Assembly: GCA_037783545.1 (NCBI GenBank)
Contig: JBBELK010000992.1
Location: forward strand, 806,001 to 870,000
Length of the DNA: 64,000 bases
Direction: 5' to 3'
From: Henricia sp. BOLD:AAB3569
Lineage: Eukaryota > Echinodermata > Asteroidea > Spinulosida > Echinasteridae
The notes under the pieces are model-generated. The model had not been told where the DNA came from, made no database searches, and was given only the letters and a program-made list of their open reading frames with translations. Positions 50,593 to 59,259 of this stretch are shown one piece after another (the stretch's first letter is position 1; each line of letters opens with the position of its first letter). The translations under genes and the position numbers were made by a program.

Positions 50593-50643
50593 AGCGGTAA
50601 AAATTTAAATATAAAATTATCATTATTATATAGTAAAATAAAG
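50593..50643. promoter_or_regulatory. Divergent intergenic promoter region
   Basis: This 51-base, almost pure A/T gap separates the minus-strand small gene from the capsid gene. It must hold start signals for both directions. It contains TATATAGTAAAAT just before the capsid ATG, a word class repeated before other genes of the element. Confidence 0.5.
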
Positions 50644-51915
50644 ATGAATAGACACTTTGGAGAGAAAATTGATCCTTACAGAGAAATCAAAAACCCAAAT
50701 TCTATTAAAGGCCAGAGAAGGTTAATTTGCGCCGAGGTGTCTGCCGAGACCGCGAGCGCCGGCAGTACTTTTAATATAGATTTCCCCAAATTGACCAACG
50801 ACGACGTGTTGATTCCGGGGACGGCATTGTTGATATTTAGAATAGTATTAAATAGCGATACGGACGATAACAAAACTCTTTACAACAACGTGTCTCGCAA
50901 TATCGTAAAGCAGATGCGAATTTCTATGAACGGCAACGAGATTTACAACTTGGACGATTACGACGTCTATCAGTCTTATAAAGATCACTGGATATCGACT
51001 CATCACCAAAATAATTTGAGCCTTTTTGGTATTGAAAAAGAAAACGTAACTAAACTCAGGACGGAAGCCGACGACGCGGTAAAAACAAGCAAGGGCGACG
51101 TGGCGGTGGCGAACGCTTACGGCAAGTTTTACGCCATTCCGTTAGACATTGGAATTTTAACCGACCATCACCCGTTTTACCCGAGTGGATTAGAGGGTAA
51201 ACTGTCGTTTGCCATAAAGTGGAACGATCACGCTAGAGTCTGCAAGTCTACCGACGACGCCGCGACTTACAAGATTACTCACTTGAAATTGCAGTACGAA
51301 GTAATAAATGATTCTAGACTAGCTACTCAAATTAAAAGCAGGTACAAGAGCGGAGTTTCTTTTTATTTCGACAGAGTCCACCGCCAATACGAAAAGATTC
51401 TAAATAAAGCGGACAACGCGTGGACTCTCAACATTAACACCAACGTAAAGAGCTTAAAGGGGGTGTTTTTAATTTTCAAAGACTTGACCGACAAGAACCC
51501 GCAAAACAGTTACAACCCGGACTTGACTAAAGTAAAAGTTCAAGTCGAGGGAATGCCGGAAGCGTTGTACGTCCCAGAGTTGAGGCGCGATCAACACTTT
51601 GGCGAGATTTGCAAGTACTTTGTAGACGGCCCTGGGGTGCATATGCCGTCGGCCGTGTCGAAATACGTAGAAATGATTCCTATTACGATGGCCGAGTACC
51701 TTACCGACAAATACGCCCTCTGGCTCGATTTCAGAACTTCCGACGACAACTCGGCTCACGGAAGCGGCAGGCACATTGGGTCTCACGGCGGCGGTATCCA
51801 GATTGAGCTTACGTCGGCCGACGAGACGACCGGCCAATTAAAGTGTTATATCTATTTGGTTATGGACTCTCAGTTAGTAATTAGAGAGGGTAGATTTAAT
51901 AGTCTTCAATATTAA
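50644..51915 (+). CDS. Probable double-jelly-roll major capsid protein
   Basis: The 423-residue protein has the features of a hexon-type capsid protein. It is rich in beta-forming segments, has no signal peptide, and contains a motif LIFRIVLNSD with IVKQMRISMNGNEIYNLDDY in the first half and IYLVMDSQLVIREG at the end. It lies directly before the packaging ATPase, with one base between stop and ATG, the usual order in Polintons and related viruses. I base the capsid call on size, position and remembered relatives in invertebrate elements, not on a structure. The frame is intact. The start at 50644 follows an A/T-rich leader. Confidence 0.75.
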   Translation: MNRHFGEKIDPYREIKNPNSIKGQRRLICAEVSAETASAGSTFNIDFPKLTNDDVLIPGTALLIFRIVLNSDTDDNKTLYNNVSRNIVKQMRISMNGNEIYNLDDYDVYQSYKDHWISTHHQNNLSLFGIEKENVTKLRTEADDAVKTSKGDVAVANAYGKFYAIPLDIGILTDHHPFYPSGLEGKLSFAIKWNDHARVCKSTDDAATYKITHLKLQYEVINDSRLATQIKSRYKSGVSFYFDRVHRQYEKILNKADNAWTLNINTNVKSLKGVFLIFKDLTDKNPQNSYNPDLTKVKVQVEGMPEALYVPELRRDQHFGEICKYFVDGPGVHMPSAVSKYVEMIPITMAEYLTDKYALWLDFRTSDDNSAHGSGRHIGSHGGGIQIELTSADETTGQLKCYIYLVMDSQLVIREGRFNSLQY

Positions 51916-51916
51916 A

Positions 51917-52537
51917 ATGAAACTACCGACTGAACCCCACTGCGCGTTGATATGCGGAAGAACGAAATCTGGCAAGACAAAGTTTATTTTAGATTTTCTG
52001 TCGGGCGCGTATAAAGACAACTTTGAATACGTAGTAATTCTGTGTCCGACCGTGTATAAAAACAAGACCTACTACAACTACGAGTGGATAACTAGCGACG
52101 AGTGCGTGGTGTTAAACGACTTGGAAAAATTAAATTTAAACCAGGCACTCTGCTCATACAGAAGCGTTTTAAAGGGATTTCACACGCTGTTTATCATCGA
52201 CGACTGCAGCGCTCGACAAGACCTAAAATACCGCAAGAGTCTGAAAGACTGCGAAAATTGCGAGATATCAAATCTGGCCGTGAGCGGGCGACACGACAAT
52301 CACTCTTGCTGGTTGCTTACCCAAAAATACAACAGCGTGCTAAAAGATTTTAGAGAGCAGACAGAGTGGATAGCCATGTTTTATTGCAAAGACGAGGGAT
52401 CTTTTAATCAGTGTATGAAAGAAAATAGAGGAGTACCCAAAGAAAAATTACAAGGGATAGAGTACGAGTTGAAGAACATAAAGTTTACGAAATTGATATT
52501 GAAGACCGACCCGCCGGTAACTTATAGCGTACTATAA
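51917..52537 (+). CDS. A32-like genome packaging ATPase
   Basis: The 206-residue FtsK/HerA-type ATPase would pump viral DNA into capsids. Walker A is GRTKSGKT at residues 14-21. Walker B is LFIIDD, with the acidic pair at residues 95-96. A later WLLTQKYNSVL segment fits the sensor/arginine-finger region. Small size, adjacency to the capsid gene and these motifs match packaging ATPases of Polintons, virophages and nucleocytoplasmic viruses. The frame is complete. It appears co-transcribed with the capsid gene. Confidence 0.9.
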   Translation: MKLPTEPHCALICGRTKSGKTKFILDFLSGAYKDNFEYVVILCPTVYKNKTYYNYEWITSDECVVLNDLEKLNLNQALCSYRSVLKGFHTLFIIDDCSARQDLKYRKSLKDCENCEISNLAVSGRHDNHSCWLLTQKYNSVLKDFREQTEWIAMFYCKDEGSFNQCMKENRGVPKEKLQGIEYELKNIKFTKLILKTDPPVTYSVL

Positions 52538-52584
52538 ATAATTACGTTTTTCGTTGTAATTAACTGCGTTTGGTATTATAGATC

Positions 52585-53238
52585 ATGGACAGTTGTAACG
52601 CAATAAACTCGGTATACCAGATAGGCGTATTGACGTTGCTATCTACAATTACTTATCAATTATACAAGTTAAACGGCGAATTAAATTATGTAAAAAAGCT
52701 ATATAATAAAATAGCGTCTATATTTAAAACTAAAATGGAATTAGAAAGCGTAATGAGAGATAAGCCGGATTTGAAGAGCAAAATGCTTGAAGTAGTCGCC
52801 GCGGGCAAAACTAAATCGTATCTCGGTAAAGACTACTCTCAAAAGGAAGTCGAGGCTATGAACGACGAGACGCTGACTAAACTCGAACAATTATACGAAA
52901 AAAAGATTGGGTCGGAGATGATAAAAGGGCTCGGGCTGCCGATAATCACGGCCTTTACCAAGATTGTAAAATTTGCGCTGCCCAAATTTGGTATAGGCAA
53001 ATTAAGATTAAACTTAGACGACGAGACCAAGCTGCACGTTGAATTAGAGACGAATCCGGCGGTAAACTCGAGCGTGAGCAGATTGCTTAGCGGGGTTTAC
53101 TTCAATTACGGACACTTGGTCGGCCCGTTGACCGCGTTTTTAATTACGACTAGTCACGTTGAAGTTGTAGAAGCAGAACATGATGCTGTAGTTGAAACTG
53201 TAAATGAAGTGCAATCAGAAAAAGACGAAGAAAATTGA
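52585..53238 (+). CDS. Polinton-like structural candidate with N-terminal membrane segment
   Basis: The 217-residue protein begins with a hydrophobic stretch (IGVLTLLSTITYQLY, about residues 12-26). A charged helical region follows (LESVMRDKPDLKSKMLEVVA and KDYSQKEVEAMNDETLTKLE), then a moderately hydrophobic C-terminal half and an acidic tail rich in E, V and D. I recall similar proteins in Hydra and coral Polinton-like elements, always next to the ATPase. No enzymatic motif is visible. A minor capsid or virion membrane role is an inference from context. Confidence 0.7.
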   Translation: MDSCNAINSVYQIGVLTLLSTITYQLYKLNGELNYVKKLYNKIASIFKTKMELESVMRDKPDLKSKMLEVVAAGKTKSYLGKDYSQKEVEAMNDETLTKLEQLYEKKIGSEMIKGLGLPIITAFTKIVKFALPKFGIGKLRLNLDDETKLHVELETNPAVNSSVSRLLSGVYFNYGHLVGPLTAFLITTSHVEVVEAEHDAVVETVNEVQSEKDEEN

Positions 53239-53271
53239 TTTTTAATTAAATTATAATATAGTTGTAGTAAA

Positions 53272-53721
53272 ATGGATAGTGCTATAGATACTCAAGTCGA
53301 GGAAACTAGTAACGTAGAAGAAGTTAAACCAGAACCTACAGTCAAAAAGGTAACCGCTACCAAACAAAAAGATCCTAAACGAGTACAACTCGGCAAGAAG
53401 CTCGCCGCGCACAACAAACTTATTAAAGCGCAAAATGTCAAGTTGAGAGAGGCGGCTAATGAACTAAAGGTCTCCGATAGTACGCCTGAAGAAAGCGGCG
53501 GCAACAACTACGAGTGGTACGCATTGGCGGCTGTAATAGGCGTTGGGGCGTCTATATATGTATTTAAATTAGTCGCTAGTAAAAATGTTGCGAGCTACTA
53601 TAACGAGAAAGTTAAACCAAAAGTCGTCAGAGATGCCCTCGTTGAATCTAACCGATCGGAATTACGAGACATGGAAGATAAAAAAAATGATTTAAATATT
53701 ATAGCATCTAATTATAAATAA
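53272..53721 (+). CDS. Small basic protein with one membrane helix
   Basis: The 149-residue protein has an acidic N-terminus. A basic stretch follows (TATKQKDPKRVQLGKKLAAH, about residues 36-55) that could bind DNA, then a single transmembrane helix (YALAAVIGVGASIYVFKL, about residues 83-100) and a charged tail. The KDPKRVQLGKKLAAHN segment is shared with small proteins I recall in invertebrate Polinton-like elements. The gene follows the previous one after 33 bases and is preceded by TTGTAGTAAAATG. The function is unknown. Confidence 0.7.
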   Translation: MDSAIDTQVEETSNVEEVKPEPTVKKVTATKQKDPKRVQLGKKLAAHNKLIKAQNVKLREAANELKVSDSTPEESGGNNYEWYALAAVIGVGASIYVFKLVASKNVASYYNEKVKPKVVRDALVESNRSELRDMEDKKNDLNIIASNYK

Positions 53722-53723
53722 AT

Positions 53724-53957
53724 ATGAATGAAAAAACGATAGCAAACACAGTTTATCACTCGGCGGTATTGTCTGGGATTACGATCGCCTACGCAATGTT
53801 GGGCAAAAAGTTGTTTAGTATGAAATCTGTAGACATAGATAAGGTAGACTTGATGGACGCTCTTAAGCTAACTGTACTCGTGACTTCCGGTAACTTTACA
53901 AAGAGTTGGTTGACTACCCAGGGCATATTACCCCCAAACGTAATGAATTCGGTTTAA
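53724..53957 (+). CDS. Small membrane protein of the element
   Basis: The 77-residue protein has two hydrophobic segments (YHSAVLSGITIAYAML and LKLTVLVTSG) and the C-terminal phrase LTTQGILPPNV. Similar short proteins ending in a GI(I/L)P motif occur in related elements as I recall them. It starts two bases after the stop of the preceding gene. The function is unknown. Confidence 0.65.
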   Translation: MNEKTIANTVYHSAVLSGITIAYAMLGKKLFSMKSVDIDKVDLMDALKLTVLVTSGNFTKSWLTTQGILPPNVMNSV

Positions 53958-54009
53958 AAAATGATTTTAAAATGTTATTAATAAATTTAAGCTGTATTAA
54001 CAAATAAGA

Positions 54010-55968
54010 ATGGCTGAAGGCGGTGAATTTGACCGCATGGAAGAGGCAGACACAAAAGTGGCCGAGGAGCAAGATGACGAATATGAAGAATTGGCTGACG
54101 ATGACGATGACGATATTGATGATCTAGCGCCGGGGCAACAAGGGCGGTACGACTTACCGAAACCACGGAACGACGGCACTGCGCGGACTCTTGATAGGTA
54201 TGCTAGAGAACTAAAAAAACAACAAGTAGATGATTTTTACGATAAAATTGCCGGTGAAGATAAACCGCTTATAATCGACTATAGTAAATTTAAGTTAAAA
54301 GATGGTAAACTGTACGTAACGTGGAAAAAAAGAGACATCCTGTTAACTCAACCTAGTGGAAAGCCATATACTAAAGGTACTCTTCTAGGTGCACATAAGA
54401 CCGCCTTCATTCGAGGAGCACTAGGTCTCGAACCAGACCCACCAAAAAAGACCCAAAAAAAGGCTCAACAGCCCATGGAATCGGGAAAGTCTGATCTAAA
54501 TACAACCGCAGACTCGGTAGACGTAACGTTAAGAGAAACTGAAGATGTATCTCTTAGAGATGAGGCGATAAACGAGTATATAGAAACGACTAGATACGCT
54601 CCCGACCCATCTATCGTCGAATCTTTTGAAGTTAATGAAGACAAAAGTATAGATGCCAGGTGGAAAGGAAACAGTTATCGCATTACAGACCGAGGCGGAG
54701 AACCTCTTACCGTTAAAACATTATTTGACGCGTATAAGGGTAAAGACTTTGAAGGATTTGCTAGAGCTCTGGGTATCTCCGAGGATGAAATTAAATTTGT
54801 AATCGGAGCAACGAGTATTGTAGAAACCGATGTAAACGGCGCTACTCCTCAACAACTAATAGCTAGGTCTGAAGCATGGAAGATGGCGATGGATAAAGAT
54901 TATTTTTTCCCAGCTAGAGACACTATTGACGACGATGAGATTGAAGAAACCTCTTTTGCTACTGACAATCAATCTTCGCAAACAGATCCCGGTAATTTTA
55001 CGAATGAAGAATTTATTACGTACGAGGGTAAACAATATAAAGTTAGAGACTTGGCTAATGCGGCTAATACAATGTCAACTACAAAAGAGAGCTTAACATT
55101 GAATACGCTCGAACTAACGAAAATACAATGGAAAGTTGATGCCGTTCAAAAAGAATTGGTGGCCAGTAAAGATGAGGTTGCTCAATTAAAATATAAAAAA
55201 AAATCGGTAGAAGAAAAGTTTGCAACATCGGACGGACGTGCCCATTACGACGCAAAAACGGACAAACTTTCCGTCTCCATAAAAGACATGCAAGGTTACA
55301 AAAATGACGTTGAAAAATTAAAAGAAGATTTAAAAACTAAAGAAGAAAACGTTACTAAAACTAAAAATGAATTAGGAAATTTACTCGAAAATTTGTCGAC
55401 TAGGCGAGAGTTAGTTGATGCTGATTCTAAAGAGCTGAGGAGCCAGATGAATAGAATTAAAGCTACGGTCGACCGTATGCTGCATGTAGATAAGACTCTG
55501 GCGGATAAAATTAAAACTCTATTCAGGGAACAGGGCGCCACGGTCGTAAGCGTTCTAACCGCTTTTTCTTTAGCGGTAAGCACGTTAATAGCTAGCGTAG
55601 TAGCTGGAGTAAGAGGTGCAGCAACCGCAGTCGCGGGGTCTACCGTCAAGCCAGTCAAGCCGGTCAAGCCAGTCGAGCCGGTCAAGCCAGTCAAGCCGGT
55701 CGAGCCAGACGAGCCAGTCACCCCAGCACAACCTACTAAACCGAATAACGTTACAGACTGGATAAAACGTCAACTAGAAAACTTGGCAAATTTGTTTAAG
55801 AAGCTAGGGGTTAAAGCGTTAGCCTCATTACCGGCGATATTAGGGGGCATAGCCAGTTGGGTATTTAATACGCTAAGCAAGTTTACGGGACTATTAGCTC
55901 AAAACATATGGGCTATGATTAGCGGCGTTGCGCTGTTGATATTTGTTTACGTGCAAACGAGAATTTAA
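54010..55968 (+). CDS. Large coiled-coil membrane protein with duplicated N-terminal domain
   Basis: The 652-residue protein opens with a very acidic segment (residues 1-40). Two related domains follow: PLIIDYSKFKLKDGKLYVTW through FIRGALGLE, and then PSIVESFEVNEDKSIDARWK through FARALGISEDE. Each has a strand, W-K, a GEP or GKP turn and an A-LG ending, which points to an internal duplication. Residues about 350-500 form a long coiled coil. A PVKPVKPVEP repeat lies at about 55645-55725. The C-terminus has two or three hydrophobic helices. It could be a fibre, tail or internal virion protein; I do not recognise a named family. The frame is intact. Confidence 0.75.
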   Translation: MAEGGEFDRMEEADTKVAEEQDDEYEELADDDDDDIDDLAPGQQGRYDLPKPRNDGTARTLDRYARELKKQQVDDFYDKIAGEDKPLIIDYSKFKLKDGKLYVTWKKRDILLTQPSGKPYTKGTLLGAHKTAFIRGALGLEPDPPKKTQKKAQQPMESGKSDLNTTADSVDVTLRETEDVSLRDEAINEYIETTRYAPDPSIVESFEVNEDKSIDARWKGNSYRITDRGGEPLTVKTLFDAYKGKDFEGFARALGISEDEIKFVIGATSIVETDVNGATPQQLIARSEAWKMAMDKDYFFPARDTIDDDEIEETSFATDNQSSQTDPGNFTNEEFITYEGKQYKVRDLANAANTMSTTKESLTLNTLELTKIQWKVDAVQKELVASKDEVAQLKYKKKSVEEKFATSDGRAHYDAKTDKLSVSIKDMQGYKNDVEKLKEDLKTKEENVTKTKNELGNLLENLSTRRELVDADSKELRSQMNRIKATVDRMLHVDKTLADKIKTLFREQGATVVSVLTAFSLAVSTLIASVVAGVRGAATAVAGSTVKPVKPVKPVEPVKPVKPVEPDEPVTPAQPTKPNNVTDWIKRQLENLANLFKKLGVKALASLPAILGGIASWVFNTLSKFTGLLAQNIWAMISGVALLIFVYVQTRI

Positions 55969-56044
55969 AAACGTAACGTGAAAATGGGGCAACTCGGCTA
56001 AGCGCTTAGCCAAGTTGCCCCATTTTCACGTCATTTTACGTTTT
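55967..56044. terminator. Strong palindrome between convergent gene blocks
   Basis: An inverted repeat with core 55977-56030 pairs CGTGAAAATGGGGCAACT and GGCTAAGC with their inverses over 27 bp per arm with one mismatch. AAAACGTAA and TTACGTTTT extend it outward. It fills exactly the gap between the stop codons of the converging genes at 55968 and 56043. Position suggests a bidirectional transcription terminator; a replication or recombination site is also possible. Confidence 0.75.
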
Positions 56045-56450
56045 AGTAGACCACTTTATAAATCAAATAACCCATTCCAGCAATAGCTAAAAATCCTACG
56101 ATGAGTGAAGTCTTTTCTTCTTCGTGGTCGCCGGATGCCAAAACGTCGTCTAGTTTAACTTTATCAACAAATGGCGTTTCGTCTCGATCAATTTTAGGGT
56201 TAATTACACGTTCTATATTATTAACTCTCGGCACCGGTTTGGATTCTAGTGCCTCCGATTTAGCTTCGTAGTACGCGGCAATTTTTGGTTTTGGGTTCGG
56301 TCGCGGTATAGGTATACTCTGAAATTCACCTGGGTCCATGCTATTTATTTGAGAAGACATATACTCGCTACTCACGCCTAACGGTTGAGGTTTAAACGCG
56401 CCCTCATCTTCATCTGCGCTTGGCCGTTTGTTTAACCCCAGTCTGTACAT
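56043..56450 (-). CDS. Small C-terminally anchored protein
   Basis: From ATG at 56450 (MYRLGLNKRPSADEDEG) the frame gives 135 residues. It has a Pro- and acid-rich middle (IPIPRPNPKPKIAAYYEAKS) and one C-terminal membrane helix (TSLIVGFLAIAGMGYLIYKV). It overlaps the end of the preceding minus-strand gene by about 41 bases in another frame. No family is recognised. A tail-anchored virion protein is plausible from context. Confidence 0.65.
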   Translation of the reverse strand: MYRLGLNKRPSADEDEGAFKPQPLGVSSEYMSSQINSMDPGEFQSIPIPRPNPKPKIAAYYEAKSEALESKPVPRVNNIERVINPKIDRDETPFVDKVKLDDVLASGDHEEEKTSLIVGFLAIAGMGYLIYKVVY

Positions 56451-57622
56451 TTCCGGCGGCAATCTTTATGTTATTATTGTAACCCTCGTGTACGCCCACT
56501 CTCAACTCCATGTCAGAAGGAATGAGATACAACCTAGGCTTTAATACAAAGTTTAAAGGCGTTCTAGCATATTGTAGAGAGTCTTGATACTGATTTATGC
56601 TGGTTTCTAGATTTTCCGGCGAGCTTATTAAGTCTTCGACTATGTTATTAAATTGTGTTTGCGCGTCTAACCCGGTACTATTCGATAATGCGCTAGTTTT
56701 TGTTTGGGCTTGGGCGCCTAACAAAGCGTATACGTAAGCTCTTATCGACGAATTTATTTTTGTAACCCCCACGTTCGTAAATACGCTATTTGTAGGTATA
56801 AAATCTTGCCACGCATCCGCAACTTTATCATCTTGCGCAATATTACTCATCACAAACGCATAGTGTTGACCCGATGCCGGTGGTAGATCTTTTTTCCCCA
56901 AAGCCCATCAGAGTAGTGTCTGAAAAATCTTCGTGATCACCCTTCCGATTGCGTATTTCTAATATCTCTGGATTATAATCAAAACCGATGAGAGGTTTAC
57001 CATTAAAATAGGCAGCCCCCAGCCCCTTTGTATCCGCGTCTCTAGTTTGCTTGAAAGAATGAGCTTGATCGACTCCAAATAAATTACACTCGTCAAAAAA
57101 AGCCCTTTTGTCTATCGAATTATTTAGCTTATCAAAATTGTTTTCCCCGGGTATGGCAACTACCATTTTATACAGTATCTTTCTGATTGTAAAGTATAAT
57201 TGAAACCTAAATATAGCCGCAACGTAAACGTTGCCGGAATTCAATAAATCTGCACCCACTCCACATCCTGTAGTAGCGCACCACGTGGCAAAATTAAACT
57301 GATTTTGATAAAATAACATCGGGTCGCCCGAACACCTTTTTACAGCTTCATCAGCAACTTCGGCAGTTACCATATCCAAGCCGCCAATTTTATAATCTCG
57401 CGTTAAATCAGTAAACTTAAACGTAAACGACGACTTAGAGTTTACGACTATTTTAAGGTTATTAATTTCAAAATCAATCTTTGGTGGCGGTTTCGGAATA
57501 GATTTTTTATCTGCATCGTATATTGATCTTGCGACCATTTTTTTAAAGTTCTTCAAGATGTATTCGTCTTTTTTATCTTGAATCCACGGTCGCGTATAAT
57601 ATCCATCGTACCTGTCGGCCAT
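56410..57622 (-). pseudogene. Virion-type protein split over two frames
   Basis: The first frame (57622-56843, 259 codons from ATG) contains QNQFNFATWCATTGCGVGAD and IRKILYKMVVAIPGENNFDK. The second (open to 56901, stop at 56410) contains GQHYAFVMSNIAQD, YVYALLGAQAQTKTS and YLIPSDMELRVGVHEGYNN. I recall single proteins of about 400 residues in invertebrate Polinton-like elements that contain both sets of motifs in this order. The two frames meet at a GGGG-AAAAAA run (plus-strand T run 56890-56895), and the offset equals one extra base. The second frame has no ATG near its start. The role is probably structural. Confidence 0.75.
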
Positions 57623-57729
57623 ATTTTAATATATAATTAGATACTATTATAAATCATAAACTAAAACACTTTTTTTGTTAATATAAAAATTGATATTAGT
57701 AATTAAAAATAGTATACATTACTAGTAAA
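57623..57729. promoter_or_regulatory. Divergent A/T-rich promoter region
   Basis: These 107 bases lie between the minus-strand virion gene and the first fibre-like gene. They are nearly all A/T and end in TACTAGTAAAATGA over the start codon, a phrase repeated before the other paralogues. Confidence 0.5.
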
Positions 57730-58470
57730 ATGAAACACACTTTTCTTGTCGAGACTAAAAATCACGCCTTCCAATTAAACCCGCCGATCGACAATAGTTT
57801 TGGTTGCTCACGTAAACAAATTAGGCTTTTGGACGTTAGCATGTCGTATACAATGTTTTATCATGTTGAACAACGATTACCTGTTCACTGGGTAGCGAAG
57901 GGGTTTGAATACGGCGTTTTTAATTATGTAATATTTGAACCTGGCTATTATTCCTTACAAAGTTTAATTGATGTGTTTAAATCTCATGATCTAGACTGGT
58001 TAAGGTTTTTTATTTTAAAAAATGGTGATTTAAAAATGGAAGCAGACGCCGGATACGTTATGGTTCTTACAGCGCTTAGTCAGTTACTTGAACCTGGATT
58101 GATTATAGGCGACGATCGTTCCTATAGAGATATTGGCATTGTACGCCCCCTCTCCTATGAATGGAAAAAGACGTTAACGCCACTGATTGGTAAAAATCCC
58201 AATGCCATTAACATTTATTGTAATCAGATTAATACCCACCAAAACTTTCATAACGGCAGTTTTAGCAATTTGTTAGGTTTTATACCAACGCCTCTATCGT
58301 ACAGACAAGATTATACTAGAGAAATCACAAAAAGCTTTACGGACAATACCGGGGTTCCTTTAAAAAACGGCGTAATCGACGAGTTGACTTTTGAATTAAG
58401 AGACTATAACGGTGGAGAGCTCGTTATCGATGATATAAAATTGATATTATGCGTCGATATTAGCGATTAA
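57730..58470 (+). CDS. Vertex/fibre-like protein paralogue 1
   Basis: The 246-residue protein starts MKHTFLVETKNHAFQLNPPI. It has a middle FEPGYYSLQSLIDVFKS segment and the C-terminal block NQINTHQNFHNGSFSNLLGF, GVIDELTFELRDYNGGELV and IKLILCVDI. The same blocks occur in the two following genes. The ending (difference of a strand, D-G turn and a hydrophobic strand) resembles virion proteins common in invertebrate Polinton-like elements, possibly pentons. The frame is intact and a beta-rich fold is likely. Confidence 0.7.
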   Translation: MKHTFLVETKNHAFQLNPPIDNSFGCSRKQIRLLDVSMSYTMFYHVEQRLPVHWVAKGFEYGVFNYVIFEPGYYSLQSLIDVFKSHDLDWLRFFILKNGDLKMEADAGYVMVLTALSQLLEPGLIIGDDRSYRDIGIVRPLSYEWKKTLTPLIGKNPNAINIYCNQINTHQNFHNGSFSNLLGFIPTPLSYRQDYTREITKSFTDNTGVPLKNGVIDELTFELRDYNGGELVIDDIKLILCVDISD

Positions 58471-58491
58471 AAACGTATACGCGTTAATAAA

Positions 58492-59221
58492 ATGAAACAC
58501 ACTTTTCTCATCAGGAGTAGAAATCAAACTTTCCAACTAAGCTCGCCGATCGATAATAGTTGCGCCGTCAGATGTAAAAACATTAAGCTATTGAGTGCCA
58601 GCGTGCGCGTTAGGATATTTTTCAATATTAAAAAATACACGACGATCGATTGGGGGACTTGGGCCCCCGGCCGTGATGGGCAAAAACATATTTCCACTAG
58701 TATAAGACCAATTTTAATGCCTCCTAGATATTATACCATTCACAGTTTTGTTGATTTCTTTAACTCTTACAATTTGGGATGGTTAAAGTTTGATATATTA
58801 GATGACAGTTATCTACAAATACGGATAGAGCGTTTGCGTTTTATAGATTTCACTAAAATTGCTAAAATAGTTGGATTAACGGATGAAACCGTTTTATTTT
58901 CAACCGACAGTACAAGGTCCATAATCGTAAAACCATCAATCGGCGAAAGCCCCGGAGCCGTAAATGTTTATTGTAAACAAATTAATACGCAAAACAACTT
59001 TTTTTAACGGCGAAAATAGCACTCTGTTGGGAGTGATACCGGCAACTTTTTTACACACGCACGATTACGGTCAAGCCGTCGCCAATAATTACACAGAAAA
59101 TTATGGCATTCATTTGATAAATGGAGTAATTAACGAGATTGAGTTTGAGATAAAAGATTGCAGAGGTTGCGAGATGTCGACCGATAAAATAGACTTGGTT
59201 TTATGCGTCGATATTCAATAA
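58492..59221 (+). pseudogene. Vertex/fibre-like protein paralogue 2, frameshifted
   Basis: It starts MKHTFLIRSRNQTFQLSSPI, parallel to paralogue 1, and shows the middle PPRYYTIHSFVDFFNSYNLG block. The frame stops at 59007 just after INTQNNFF. The remaining family blocks (NGENSTLLGVIP, GVINEIEFEIKDCRG, IDLVLCVDI) continue in another frame to 59221. The break lies in a run of seven T at 58999-59005, one more than needed. It is either a recent frameshift or a homopolymer count error. A 118 bp piece of this gene (58704-58821) is duplicated at 60363-60481. Confidence 0.8.
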
Positions 59222-59259
59222 AAAGTTGGATAATTAAAATAGTAATTACTAGTAATAAA

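Noticed and set aside
56843-56901. Classical -1 programmed frameshift in the virion-type gene
   Set aside because: The second frame is displaced by +1, not -1, relative to the first, so the A-run is not acting as a standard -1 slippery site.
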